44,166 nt of DNA from Paenibacillus alginolyticus DSM 5050 = NBRC 15375 (GTDB taxonomy: Bacteria > Bacillota > Bacilli > Paenibacillales > NBRC-103111): positions 1 to 44,166 of the forward strand of contig NZ_AUGY01000072.1 in the NCBI RefSeq assembly GCF_000422905.1. Reading direction: 5' to 3'. The translations under genes and the position numbers were made by a program. Shown here piece by piece: positions 33,222 to 40,767 of the stretch. Each line of letters opens with the position of its first letter. Positions within the stretch are counted from its first letter, which is position 1. The notes under the pieces are model-generated. The model ran no database searches. It was given only the letters and a program-made list of their open reading frames with translations, and had not been told where the DNA came from.

Positions 33222-35369
33222 ATGAAAATTCTTGTACTCACCGAAAAACCAAGCGTCGCCAAAGAAATTGCCCGTGTCCTTGGATGCAACCAAAAGCAAA
33301 AACACCATTATGAAGGTGCCAAATATGTGGTCACTTGGGCACTTGGCCATCTCGTTACTCTTGCCGAGCCCGATGATTATGATCCCAAGTACAAAACTTG
33401 GAATCTGGAAGATCTCCCCATCATCCCTGAGCGCATGAAGCTTAAGGTGATGAAGGAAACATCGCAGCAATACCGTGCGATCGAACAGCTCAGCCGCAGG
33501 GGTGACCTAGCAGAGCTGGTCATTGCGACAGATGCGGGGCGCGAAGGCGAGCTCGTCGCGCGCTGGATTATGGAGCTGATCCGCTGGAAGAAGCCGTTCA
33601 AACGGCTTTGGATCTCGTCGCAGACGGATCAGGCGATTCGCGAAGGCTTCGCGCAGCTGAAGCCGGGCACGGACTACAACCGGCTGTATCAAGCAGCCGT
33701 CTGCCGTTCCGAGGCCGATTGGCTAATCGGCCTGAATGTGACCCGCGCGCTGACCAGCAAGTTCGGCGCGTCCTTGTCTGCTGGGCGTGTGCAGACGCCC
33801 ACGCTGGCCATGATGATCAACCGCGAGGCGGAAATCCGGGATTTCCGGTCCGTCGACTATTGGTTGATCGAAGCGGATCTGGGCTCTTTCCGCGCGGTGT
33901 GGCGAGACCCCAAAACAGGCGATACGCGCATTTTTGACCGCGAGCGCGCAGATGCCTTAAAAGCAAAGCTGCAGGGCCAGAGCGGCAGAATCCTGCACGT
34001 GCAGAAAACCGAGAAGCAGATTCCGCATCCGCTTGCTTATGACCTAACCGAATTGCAGCGCGATGCCAACCGCAAGTTTGGTTTTTCAGCTAAGCAGACG
34101 TCGAATGTGCTGCAAAGATTGTATGAGCAGTACAAGTTGGTCACCTATCCGCGTACCGATTCACGTTACTTGACCTCGGACATGGTGCCGACCCTGCTCG
34201 GCAGGCTCAAGGGCGCAGCCATTGGCCCCTACGCAGCGCTAGCGGCTCCTTTTATACGCAAACCGTTAACGATTACGAAACGCATTGTCGACGATACCAA
34301 GGTAAGCGACCACCATGCGATTATTCCAACCGGTGAAGCCATTTCGCTCGCCACCTTAAGCGCTGACGAACGCCGTCTTTATGATCTCATTTTGCGGAGA
34401 TTCCTAGCCTTATTCTGCGGTCCCTGCCGCTATGATGAAACCAAGCTGACTGTGGAAATAGCCGGAGAGAAGCTGTATGCATCGGGTAAAGTGGTTAAAC
34501 AAGCCGGTTGGAAAGACGTGTATGGAGCCACTGATTTCACCGATCCAGATCGGGAAGAAACTGAGTCTGATGGAGACTCAGCTCAATTGCTGCCCCAAGC
34601 TGCCGAAAAAGACGCCGTAACCGTCTGTAACGCCCGTCAATTAAGCCGCCAAACGAAACCGCCTGCCAGGTACAACGAGGCTTCCTTGCTTTCTCAAATG
34701 GAAAAATGGGGCCTCGGCACACCTGCTACCCGCGCTGACATTATCGAGAAGCTTGTGTCCTCCGACACCATTGAACGTCAAGGCTCATTACTCGTTCCGA
34801 CTGGGAAAGGCACTCAGCTCATAGAGCTCGCTTCGGAGGAACTGCGTTCTCCTGAGCTTACAGCCCGCTGGGAGCTGGAGCTAGAACGCATTTCCAAAGG
34901 CAAAGGAAGCATGGAGCAATTCCTAAGTGGTATCCGCAAAAAAGCAGCCGAGCTGGTCGATGAGGTCAAGAAAAGTTCTGCGGCCTATAAACCGCATAAT
35001 TTAACGGGCAGCAAATGCCCAGATTGCGGGGAGTTTCTTCAAGAGGTAAAGGGGAAACGAGGCCGTTATCTCGTTTGTTCCAGCCGCGAATGCTCCTATA
35101 AGCGCGAAGCTGACGGACAACTGACCAACCACCGCTGCCCGCAGTGTCACAAGAAAATGGAAATCCACTCCGGCAAATCCGGCAAGTATTTTCAATGCCG
35201 TCCATGCAACGTCGTGGAGAAAATAGACAATGAATCCACCGGCGGCGGCCGTCGCGCCTCTGCCAAAGCGAACCGTCAGCTGATCGAGAAGTTTTCCGAT
35301 CAAACCCAGCTGGGCAGCTCGCTGGCTGACAAATTGATGGCTGCGCTGCAGCAGAAGAAAGACGAGTAG
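33222..35369 (+). CDS. topB: DNA topoisomerase III
   Basis: A 715-residue type IA topoisomerase that relaxes and decatenates DNA. The Toprim domain has LTEKPSVAKE near residue 7 and ATDAGREGELVARW near 105, and GASLSAGRVQTPTLAMM is present. The catalytic tyrosine is in VTYPRTDSRYL near residue 310. The C-terminus adds two topoisomerase zinc-ribbon-like segments, CPDCGEFL..CSSREC and CPQCHKK..CRPC. Length and order match Bacillus TopB. AGGT about 12 bases upstream of the ATG is a modest ribosome site. Confidence 0.95.
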   Translation: MKILVLTEKPSVAKEIARVLGCNQKQKHHYEGAKYVVTWALGHLVTLAEPDDYDPKYKTWNLEDLPIIPERMKLKVMKETSQQYRAIEQLSRRGDLAELVIATDAGREGELVARWIMELIRWKKPFKRLWISSQTDQAIREGFAQLKPGTDYNRLYQAAVCRSEADWLIGLNVTRALTSKFGASLSAGRVQTPTLAMMINREAEIRDFRSVDYWLIEADLGSFRAVWRDPKTGDTRIFDRERADALKAKLQGQSGRILHVQKTEKQIPHPLAYDLTELQRDANRKFGFSAKQTSNVLQRLYEQYKLVTYPRTDSRYLTSDMVPTLLGRLKGAAIGPYAALAAPFIRKPLTITKRIVDDTKVSDHHAIIPTGEAISLATLSADERRLYDLILRRFLALFCGPCRYDETKLTVEIAGEKLYASGKVVKQAGWKDVYGATDFTDPDREETESDGDSAQLLPQAAEKDAVTVCNARQLSRQTKPPARYNEASLLSQMEKWGLGTPATRADIIEKLVSSDTIERQGSLLVPTGKGTQLIELASEELRSPELTARWELELERISKGKGSMEQFLSGIRKKAAELVDEVKKSSAAYKPHNLTGSKCPDCGEFLQEVKGKRGRYLVCSSRECSYKREADGQLTNHRCPQCHKKMEIHSGKSGKYFQCRPCNVVEKIDNESTGGGRRASAKANRQLIEKFSDQTQLGSSLADKLMAALQQKKDE

Positions 35370-35422
35370 CGTGCATGCAACCAATGGGGTATCTACCTTG
35401 AAGATGCTCACACGTATTACTG

Positions 35423-35460
35423 AGGACTTCCGCCATTAGGGGGAGGTCCTTTGTTTTTTA
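35423..35460 (+). terminator. Terminator after topB
   Basis: AGGACTTCC (35423-35431) pairs with GGAGGTCCT (35442-35450) with one wobble pair, followed by TTGTTTTTTA. Confidence 0.75.
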
Positions 35461-35480
35461 CGGTACGTTTAGTGATATAT

Positions 35481-35509
35481 GAATAAATCATATGAATGAA
35501 CACATATTA
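35481..35509 (+). promoter_or_regulatory. Possible sigma-G-type promoter of the DUF3231 gene
   Basis: GAATA (35481-35485), a 17-base spacer and CATATTA (35503-35509) fit the forespore sigma-G pattern (GHATR, 17-18 bases, CATWHTA). The start codon is about 54 bases downstream. Confidence 0.45.
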
Positions 35510-35562
35510 TCTTCAATACGAAAATGTGAAGCGAAAAACATAAATACGGAGGATATCCTTTG

Positions 35563-36546
35563 ATGCTAGAAAAATCTAAAATGAGTGCAGCGGAACTCGG
35601 TGCATTATGGACAACTTACCAAAAAAAAACAATGATTCTTCGCATATTGGAGTACTTTATATCGAAATCGGAAGATCAAAAGGCCAAGGATTTAATGTCT
35701 GGATTGTGGGAAAAACTTCATCCAAAGGTCATCGAAATAACAAAGATGTTAGAAAATGATGGGGCAGTGCCCCCAATCGGGTTTAGTAAGGAAGATGTTA
35801 ATCTGGATGCGCCAAAATTATATGAGAACGGCTTTGATATTATGTTCTGTCGGATACTAAAAGAAATAAGTATGGGTATGTATGTACTCCACATGACAAT
35901 ATCGTATCGCGAAGACATTGTTACGCTTTATAAGCAACTTACTGATATAACGCAGACCTATTATAATCAATTTACACAATATCTTCTAGAAAAAGATCTT
36001 CTTCCTCGCCCGAATTATACGAACATGCCGAAATCAGTTGGTTATATAACTGATAAAGCATACATGAAAGGAACTAATCTTTTTGGACATAAGAGATCAA
36101 TAAATACTGTCGAGTTCGGGTTGCTGTATCATTCCATTGAGACAAATATTTCTGGTATGCAATTGATGATGGGTTTTGCCCAATGTGCCAAAGATGAAGA
36201 AGTGAAAAAATATTTTACAAAAGGGCAAGAACTTTCGAAAGAAATTTTAAAAGAAACCACAGATATCCTTCTTCAGAATAATATTCAACCACCTGCCACA
36301 CAGGGAGGTACAGTTACAAATTCGACAAATGCGCCTTTCTCCGAAAAGTTGATGATGTATTGTACATACCTTTTGGGTGGGTTTAGTCTTGGAGTTCAAG
36401 GCTTTAGTGCTGCTTTTGTATTACGTAATGATATGATAGCGAAATCAGGGGTATTCGCTAAAGATGTATTCGAATATACAATGGAAGGCGCCAAACTTAT
36501 GATGTCCAAAGGATGGTTAGAGGAACCACCGGAAATGGATCTTTGA
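35563..36546 (+). CDS. DUF3231 family protein
   Basis: A 327-residue protein of two similar helical halves, each with an acidic/His-containing four-helix segment (for example ARSE-less MSAAELGALWTTYQKKTMIL and TVEFGLLYHSIETNISGMQL), the DUF3231 pattern common in spore-forming Bacillales; a ferritin-like bundle is probable. An in-frame TTG lies at 35560, but the ATG at 35563 has GGAGGA nine bases upstream. A sigma-G-like promoter precedes it. It faces a ferritin-like gene across a terminator. Function is unknown; a spore role is inferred from the promoter and family distribution. Confidence 0.8.
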   Translation: MLEKSKMSAAELGALWTTYQKKTMILRILEYFISKSEDQKAKDLMSGLWEKLHPKVIEITKMLENDGAVPPIGFSKEDVNLDAPKLYENGFDIMFCRILKEISMGMYVLHMTISYREDIVTLYKQLTDITQTYYNQFTQYLLEKDLLPRPNYTNMPKSVGYITDKAYMKGTNLFGHKRSINTVEFGLLYHSIETNISGMQLMMGFAQCAKDEEVKKYFTKGQELSKEILKETTDILLQNNIQPPATQGGTVTNSTNAPFSEKLMMYCTYLLGGFSLGVQGFSAAFVLRNDMIAKSGVFAKDVFEYTMEGAKLMMSKGWLEEPPEMDL

Positions 36547-36550
36547 TTTT

Positions 36551-36592
36551 ATACCCCAGTGCTCCTTTATTAAAGCTCCTGGGGTATTTTAT
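36551..36592 (+). terminator. Terminator after the DUF3231 gene
   Basis: ATACCCCAG (36551-36559) pairs perfectly with CTGGGGTAT (36579-36587) and is followed by TTTTAT. Confidence 0.8.
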
Positions 36593-36625
36593 ATTGCAAT
36601 GAGAGGCACCGAAGGACACTATCTT

Positions 36626-37102
36626 TTAACTTTTGTTTTTCGCGTATAGCCAGTTATAGTAACTAGCATGCTTTATCTCATCGGTCATGATTTCAAAGAT
36701 CATATTGCGGTATACTGGTCGAATGTTCAAATATAGGGTACGATACTTTTCAAACGCCTTTAATTCACCGAATAAGGCATTCTCAATACCGCTTAAGTAA
36801 TCGCTAACATGTTCAATCGGCTCCGTCGCTTCTATTCCGGTAGGTGATGTACCCGTAAGTTGCGTATAAATATTTCGAAACATTTGATTGTGTTTTCTCT
36901 CGTCATCTCTAATGCCTGTAATAACTTCCTTTTCTTTCTCCGTAGGAGCAAGCCTTATCAACTCTTGATAGAAGAGCTCATCATTTCTTTCTCCAGCAAT
37001 GGATTGAAGAATTAAATTCAGCACCATATCTTCACTGCGTGCGAAATGCCCCGGGTAACCTTGATACGGGACGTAAGTGGGCGCTTGTAAGGTGTAATAC
37101 AT
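36626..37102 (-). CDS. Ferritin-like domain protein
   Basis: A 158-residue four-helix protein. Paired carboxylate/His motifs of the rubrerythrin-like family are visible: SIAGERNDELFYQELI, GIRDDERKHNQMFR, ALFGELKAFEKYR and IMTDEIKHASYYNWLY, that is two E-x(2)-H-type pairs able to hold a di-iron centre. The N-terminus is Tyr/Pro-rich (MYYTLQAPTYVPYQGYPGHF), like some spore-coat-associated proteins. AAAGGAG is upstream of the ATG. The gene is alone on its strand. Confidence 0.85.
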   Translation of the reverse strand: MYYTLQAPTYVPYQGYPGHFARSEDMVLNLILQSIAGERNDELFYQELIRLAPTEKEKEVITGIRDDERKHNQMFRNIYTQLTGTSPTGIEATEPIEHVSDYLSGIENALFGELKAFEKYRTLYLNIRPVYRNMIFEIMTDEIKHASYYNWLYAKNKS

Positions 37103-37280
37103 ATTTTTAACACTTCTCCTTTATTGCGTAATCTACACATTAGAATATTCACCCACCTCCATTTCGTTCAAAAATAATTTAAGGTTAAATGGAAATAAGA
37201 AATACCTCTAAATATAATTTAGGACAAGGTTATAATAGTGTTATAATTATTGCATACCGTAAAGCAAAGGAGCCATCAAA

Positions 37281-38072
37281 TTGCTTCAATATTTAGGTTT
37301 CATAGGTTCATTTCCGATTCGTTCGTACAGTATCTTGTTTGTTCTTGCCATAATATTGGGCTATGGGGTAACTCTTACTTTAGCTAAATTGCAAAAGAAA
37401 CATGAGCTAGCAAATCATCTTTCAAATTTATTAATCCCTATGATGATCGGTGCCATTGTTGGTTCAAGATTTTGGCAAGTTTTCTTGTTTGATTGGGGTT
37501 ATTATTCCCAGCATCCTGGAGAGATTATTGCCATTTGGCATGGCGGCCTTTCGATTCAAGGGGGAATAGTCGGAGCCGTGTTGGTCGGGATTTGGTATGT
37601 TCGAAAACATAAATTGTCTTTTTGGGAATTAGCTGACTTGTGTGCTCCTGGATTAATATTAGGACAAAGTATTGGACGAGATGCAAATCTGATGAATGGC
37701 GATGCCTTCGGAGATCCTACGGGTGGAAACTGGGGGATTCTTTATCCTGAAGGCACTATTGCAAGAGATACATACGGGGATAAGCCTCTTTACCCTGCAG
37801 AAGTATGGGAAGGGCAAATGGACATTATTATTTTTGCCCTTGTCATGATTCTTCTTCAGCGAAAAATGAAACGAGGATACTTATTTTTAATCACAAACTC
37901 AGTCTATAACGCCGGTCGATTTATGCTGGAAATGCTAAGAGGAGATACTCCAAAATATTTATTTCATTGGACAACCGCACAATGGACTGCTGTAGGTGTC
38001 ATTTTATTATGTATCGTTGCTGGCATATATCTTCACTACAAGGATAAAAAACGCTCTGAGGCAACCGCATGA
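37281..38072 (+). CDS. lgt: Prolipoprotein diacylglyceryl transferase paralogue
   Basis: A 263-residue, seven-helix membrane enzyme that transfers diacylglycerol to the cysteine of prolipoproteins. Key landmarks are the catalytic region WHGGLSIQGG near residue 95, the signature GRDANLMNGDAFG, and the late GRFMLEMLRGD holding the conserved Arg and Glu. The signature differs from the usual GRxGNFxNxE (Leu for Phe, Asp for Glu), so this is a divergent paralogue. The start is TTG with AAAGGAG eight bases upstream; several TATAAT boxes lie in 37213-37247. It is convergent with the sulfur cluster. Confidence 0.85.
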   Translation: MLQYLGFIGSFPIRSYSILFVLAIILGYGVTLTLAKLQKKHELANHLSNLLIPMMIGAIVGSRFWQVFLFDWGYYSQHPGEIIAIWHGGLSIQGGIVGAVLVGIWYVRKHKLSFWELADLCAPGLILGQSIGRDANLMNGDAFGDPTGGNWGILYPEGTIARDTYGDKPLYPAEVWEGQMDIIIFALVMILLQRKMKRGYLFLITNSVYNAGRFMLEMLRGDTPKYLFHWTTAQWTAVGVILLCIVAGIYLHYKDKKRSEATA

Positions 38073-38174
38073 TCATTATGAAAAGGAATTCATACCCGCG
38101 CTTGAGGGTTATGTAGAACATTACAAAGTGGCAACAAATTAAGTATGTGTAAATCAATCAAACTTATGTAAATC

Positions 38175-38210
38175 AAAAAATCATTAACCCACAAGGGCTA
38201 ATGATTTTTT
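38175..38210. terminator. Bidirectional terminator between lgt and the rhodanese gene
   Basis: AAAAAATCATTA (38175-38186) pairs perfectly with TAATGATTTTTT (38199-38210). Confidence 0.85.
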
Positions 38211-38212
38211 GT

Positions 38213-38599
38213 TTATTTGGTTAACTTCCCTTTCCAGGACATAATTCCGCCTTGTAAATGAGATAATTCGTTAAAACCATTCTTTTTTAGAATTCTTGCT
38301 GCTTGTTTGCTCCTCATTCCACTCCGACAATATAGATATACATGATTATTTTTTTGAATTTCGCCAACTTTTTGTTTCATATGGGATAACGGAATATTGA
38401 TCGCACCTGGGATGTAGCCTTGTTTTACTTCGCCGGGTTCACGTACATCAATCAAAACATAATTACGCTTTCCCTTCAATTCTTCCTGAAATTGATCTGG
38501 TGATAGATTGTTTAGACCTTTTAAGCTTGCAAACCTGGAATAAATAAACCAGACTAAAAACGCTAACGCCACGATATTAAAAATGGATGTATAATCCAT
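38213..38599 (-). CDS. Membrane-anchored rhodanese (sulfurtransferase)
   Basis: A 128-residue protein with one N-terminal membrane helix (IFNIVALAFLVWFIY) and a single cytosolic rhodanese domain: VLIDVREPGEVKQGYIPGAI and the active-site loop CRSGMRS with C91. It accepts or donates sulfane sulfur as a cysteine persulfide. The ATG at 38599 has AGGAAGAGG six bases upstream and is chosen over an in-frame TTG. It starts 23 bases after cstR and is the last gene of the sulfur cluster. Confidence 0.88.
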   Translation of the reverse strand: MDYTSIFNIVALAFLVWFIYSRFASLKGLNNLSPDQFQEELKGKRNYVLIDVREPGEVKQGYIPGAINIPLSHMKQKVGEIQKNNHVYLYCRSGMRSKQAARILKKNGFNELSHLQGGIMSWKGKLTK

Positions 38600-38621
38600 A
38601 CGCAACCTCTTCCTGATCCTC

Positions 38622-38882
38622 TTACCGGCTTTTAACTAACAATTCAACGGCCTGTTTGACCATTTTGCTCGAATCTCTTCCAGCTTCTATTTCCTCCAGA
38701 ATACACTGTTCCAAATTGACCGCAACAATGAGGGCAATGGCTTTGTCCGCGGCGCTCCTGACTGCTGAAATTTGGCTAACAACATCCTTGCAATCCTGTT
38801 CTTCCTCCATCATCTTTAAAATACCCCGGATTTGTCCTTCAACACGCCTTAATCTCTTTTTCACATCATCATCGTATTTCAT
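38622..38882 (-). CDS. cstR: CstR-like persulfide-sensing repressor (CsoR/RcnR family)
   Basis: An 86-residue all-helical repressor. DDVKKRLRRVEGQIRGILKM is the family DNA-binding helix. C31 (DCKDVVSQI) and C60 (NLEQC) are conserved, but the copper-ligand histidine of CsoR is asparagine (N56), which is the mark of CstR: the two cysteines form di- or trisulfide links with reactive sulfur and release DNA. Length equals staphylococcal CstR. The ATG at 38882 has AAGGAAGG six bases upstream; a palindromic operator lies 21 bases before the start, so it probably represses itself. Confidence 0.9.
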   Translation of the reverse strand: MKYDDDVKKRLRRVEGQIRGILKMMEEEQDCKDVVSQISAVRSAADKAIALIVAVNLEQCILEEIEAGRDSSKMVKQAVELLVKSR

Positions 38883-38902
38883 ATTCTGCCTTCCTTTCAT
38901 TG

Positions 38903-38918
38903 ATACCTGTATAGGTAT
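38903..38918 (-). promoter_or_regulatory. CstR operator-like palindrome before cstR
   Basis: ATACCTGTATAGGTAT matches the shared pattern ATACCYRTATRGGTAT at every position. On the minus strand it follows TAATAT, a likely -10. Confidence 0.75.
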
Positions 38919-38971
38919 ATTATTGCTGATATGACTCACGAAAACAATATGAAGGTAGGCGAAGAAAAGGC

Positions 38972-39454
38972 TTAAATAAACAAATTTACTTTAGCATCAG
39001 CGGCATCACCCAAATATGCCGCAACACCCGCATATTGAATGCCGTCGAGCAATTCTTCCTGCTGCAAACCGAGCAAGTCCATTGTCATTGTACAAGCAAC
39101 CAGTTTAACGCCTTGCTCTTGAGCTAACTCAATTAATTGCGGAAGCGACAACGCATTATGCTTTTTCATTACATGCTTAATCATTTTTGGCCCCATGCCA
39201 CCGAAATTCATTTTGGAAATTCCAAGCTTCTCAGCTCCGCGAGGCATCATTTTTCCAAACATTTTCTCCAAGAATCCCTTTTTCACCGCAATTTTTTGAT
39301 CTTTACGAAGTACGTTCAGTCCCCAAAAGGTAAAGAAAATCGTGACTTCGTGATCATAGGCGGCAGCTCCATTCGCGATAATAAATGCGGCAATAGCTTT
39401 ATCCAGCTCTCCGCTAAAAAGGACAATTGTTGTTTTCTCTTTGTTGTCTCCCAT
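38972..39454 (-). CDS. yrkE: DsrE/DsrF-like sulfur-carrier protein (YrkE-like)
   Basis: A 160-residue cytosolic protein: KTTIVLFSGELDKAIAAFII, HEVTIFFTFWGLNVLRKD and the C-terminal VKLVACTMTMDLLG with a conserved cysteine. This is the DsrE-type fold that carries persulfide, and the length and motifs match YrkE of the B. subtilis yrk operon. An in-frame GTG at 39463 is too close to AGAAGGA; the ATG at 39454 is preferred. An operator-like palindrome sits 27 bases upstream, so it probably has its own promoter besides read-through. Confidence 0.85.
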   Translation of the reverse strand: MGDNKEKTTIVLFSGELDKAIAAFIIANGAAAYDHEVTIFFTFWGLNVLRKDQKIAVKKGFLEKMFGKMMPRGAEKLGISKMNFGGMGPKMIKHVMKKHNALSLPQLIELAQEQGVKLVACTMTMDLLGLQQEELLDGIQYAGVAAYLGDAADAKVNLFI

Positions 39455-39480
39455 GCTTCCCACATCCTTCTTTTATAGTT

Positions 39481-39496
39481 ATACACGTATAGGTAT
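39481..39496 (-). promoter_or_regulatory. CstR operator-like site before the DsrE-like gene
   Basis: ATACACGTATAGGTAT matches the shared pattern at 14 of 16 positions; the minus strand reads TAATATACCTATAC, the same stretch as at the cstR site. Confidence 0.65.
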
Positions 39497-39559
39497 ATTA
39501 AGTATTCAAAAAAAATTTGACACCCAATTTTTAGATAAATCACTTATCAATTAGATAAG

Positions 39560-39787
39560 TCACGATCCTTTTTTTACCGTAAATGTAAAAACCCCATTTT
39601 TTTCTTTTGCATCAATGAGCTCGTGTTTGGTCTGATTGACCCAGGCCTGGAAATCCTTCATCGACCCTTTATCCGTCGTTTGCAATTCCATAACTTGTCC
39701 CGACTCCAAAGAATCGATGCCCTTTTTTGCTTTAACAATCGGCAATGGACATGCCAATCCTTTGGCGTCAACAATCAAATCTACCAT
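39560..39787 (-). CDS. yrkI: TusA-family sulfur carrier (YrkI-like)
   Basis: A 75-residue sulfur carrier. The core VDAKGLACPLPIVKAKKGID has the persulfide-carrying cysteine in CPLP; ELQTTDKGSMKDFQAWVNQT follows. Length matches B. subtilis YrkI. The frame is open upstream, but AAGGAGGAG is placed correctly for the ATG at 39787. It follows the TusA-rhodanese fusion gene by 32 bases and precedes the DsrE-like gene. Confidence 0.9.
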   Translation of the reverse strand: MVDLIVDAKGLACPLPIVKAKKGIDSLESGQVMELQTTDKGSMKDFQAWVNQTKHELIDAKEKNGVFTFTVKKGS

Positions 39788-39819
39788 ATTAAACTCCTCC
39801 TTATGATTTGTAAATTCAG

Positions 39820-40392
39820 TTAGTCCTTTTCTTCGCAATGAACCCACTGAGACATACCGGGTATTACATTCTTAATATTATTAAATCCTCGCTCCGTTAG
39901 CATATGGCATGCCATATCACTACGATTCCCGGTACGACATACGACGTAATATTCATTATGTGGATCAAGCTGCGTCATCTTCACTTCGATTTCCCCTAAA
40001 GGGAGTGATATAGCCCCAGGAATCCGTCCGAAAGCATATTCTGCCGGCTCTCTTACATCAAGAATGTTGAGTTTCTCTCCGGCTTCTACTCTTGCTTGTA
40101 ACTCATCATTCGTTGCGGTATGAGGAAATTTCATCTCCACTTTGATCCCGGATGCTTCAGCTTTGCGAATGAAATGACGATAGATGCCGTTTTCCTCCTT
40201 TAACCCAATGTATTGGTGTCCTGTGCGACTTGCCCAGCCCTTTAGGTCTGCTATCGATCCTATATCCGTCGCACGAATTTCTAATACTTCGCCAGGATTC
40301 ATATCATCTATTGCCTTTTTGGTACGAACAACCGGAAGTGGACAAGCCAGTCCTTCACACTCGAGCGTGCGATCTACATGCAATGCAGTCAT
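39820..40392 (-). CDS. yrkF: TusA-rhodanese fusion sulfurtransferase (YrkF/CstA-like)
   Basis: A 190-residue two-domain protein. Residues 8-80 are a TusA domain with C12 and C17 (CEGLACPLP); residues 95-190 are a rhodanese domain (LNILDVREPAEYAFGRIPGA) with C152 in the loop CRTGNRS. It should pass sulfane sulfur between its own domains and to TusA, like YrkF of B. subtilis and CstA of S. aureus. GGAGG precedes the ATG. It lies 36 bases after the small rhodanese gene, in the same operon. Confidence 0.9.
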   Translation of the reverse strand: MTALHVDRTLECEGLACPLPVVRTKKAIDDMNPGEVLEIRATDIGSIADLKGWASRTGHQYIGLKEENGIYRHFIRKAEASGIKVEMKFPHTATNDELQARVEAGEKLNILDVREPAEYAFGRIPGAISLPLGEIEVKMTQLDPHNEYYVVCRTGNRSDMACHMLTERGFNNIKNVIPGMSQWVHCEEKD

Positions 40393-40428
40393 AAGTTAAA
40401 GACCTCCATTATTATTTATTGAATTGAT

Positions 40429-40749
40429 TTATTTCCCATACTCCACTTCGCCAGACCATTCGGACATGCCACCAGTCATATTCGTAACGTGATAACCCAT
40501 AGAAGATAAATAATCACAAGCCATTCCGCTTCGATTACCGCTGCGGCAAACAATGATCGTTTCTTGTTTTGGCTTTATTTCGTTAAGTGCTCGAGCGATC
40601 TGGCTAAGAGGAATATGTTTGGCGCCATATATATGTCCAGATTCCCATTCGTCGTGATCCCGGACATCAAGGATGGTTACATTCTCTTTCTGTTTGATTC
40701 GCTCTAGAACTTCGTGTGGCAATAGCTCTTTATAAGTTTTATTAGGCAT
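40429..40749 (-). CDS. Single-domain rhodanese sulfurtransferase
   Basis: A 106-residue soluble rhodanese: VTILDVRDHDEWESGHIYGA and the active-site loop CRSGNRS with C68, ending MTGGMSEWSG. It is an acceptor or donor of persulfide sulfur within the cluster. GGAGG lies about six bases before the ATG. It starts 18 bases after the persulfide dioxygenase-type gene. Confidence 0.92.
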   Translation of the reverse strand: MPNKTYKELLPHEVLERIKQKENVTILDVRDHDEWESGHIYGAKHIPLSQIARALNEIKPKQETIIVCRSGNRSGMACDYLSSMGYHVTNMTGGMSEWSGEVEYGK

Positions 40750-40767
40750 TTTGATTCCTCCATATAA

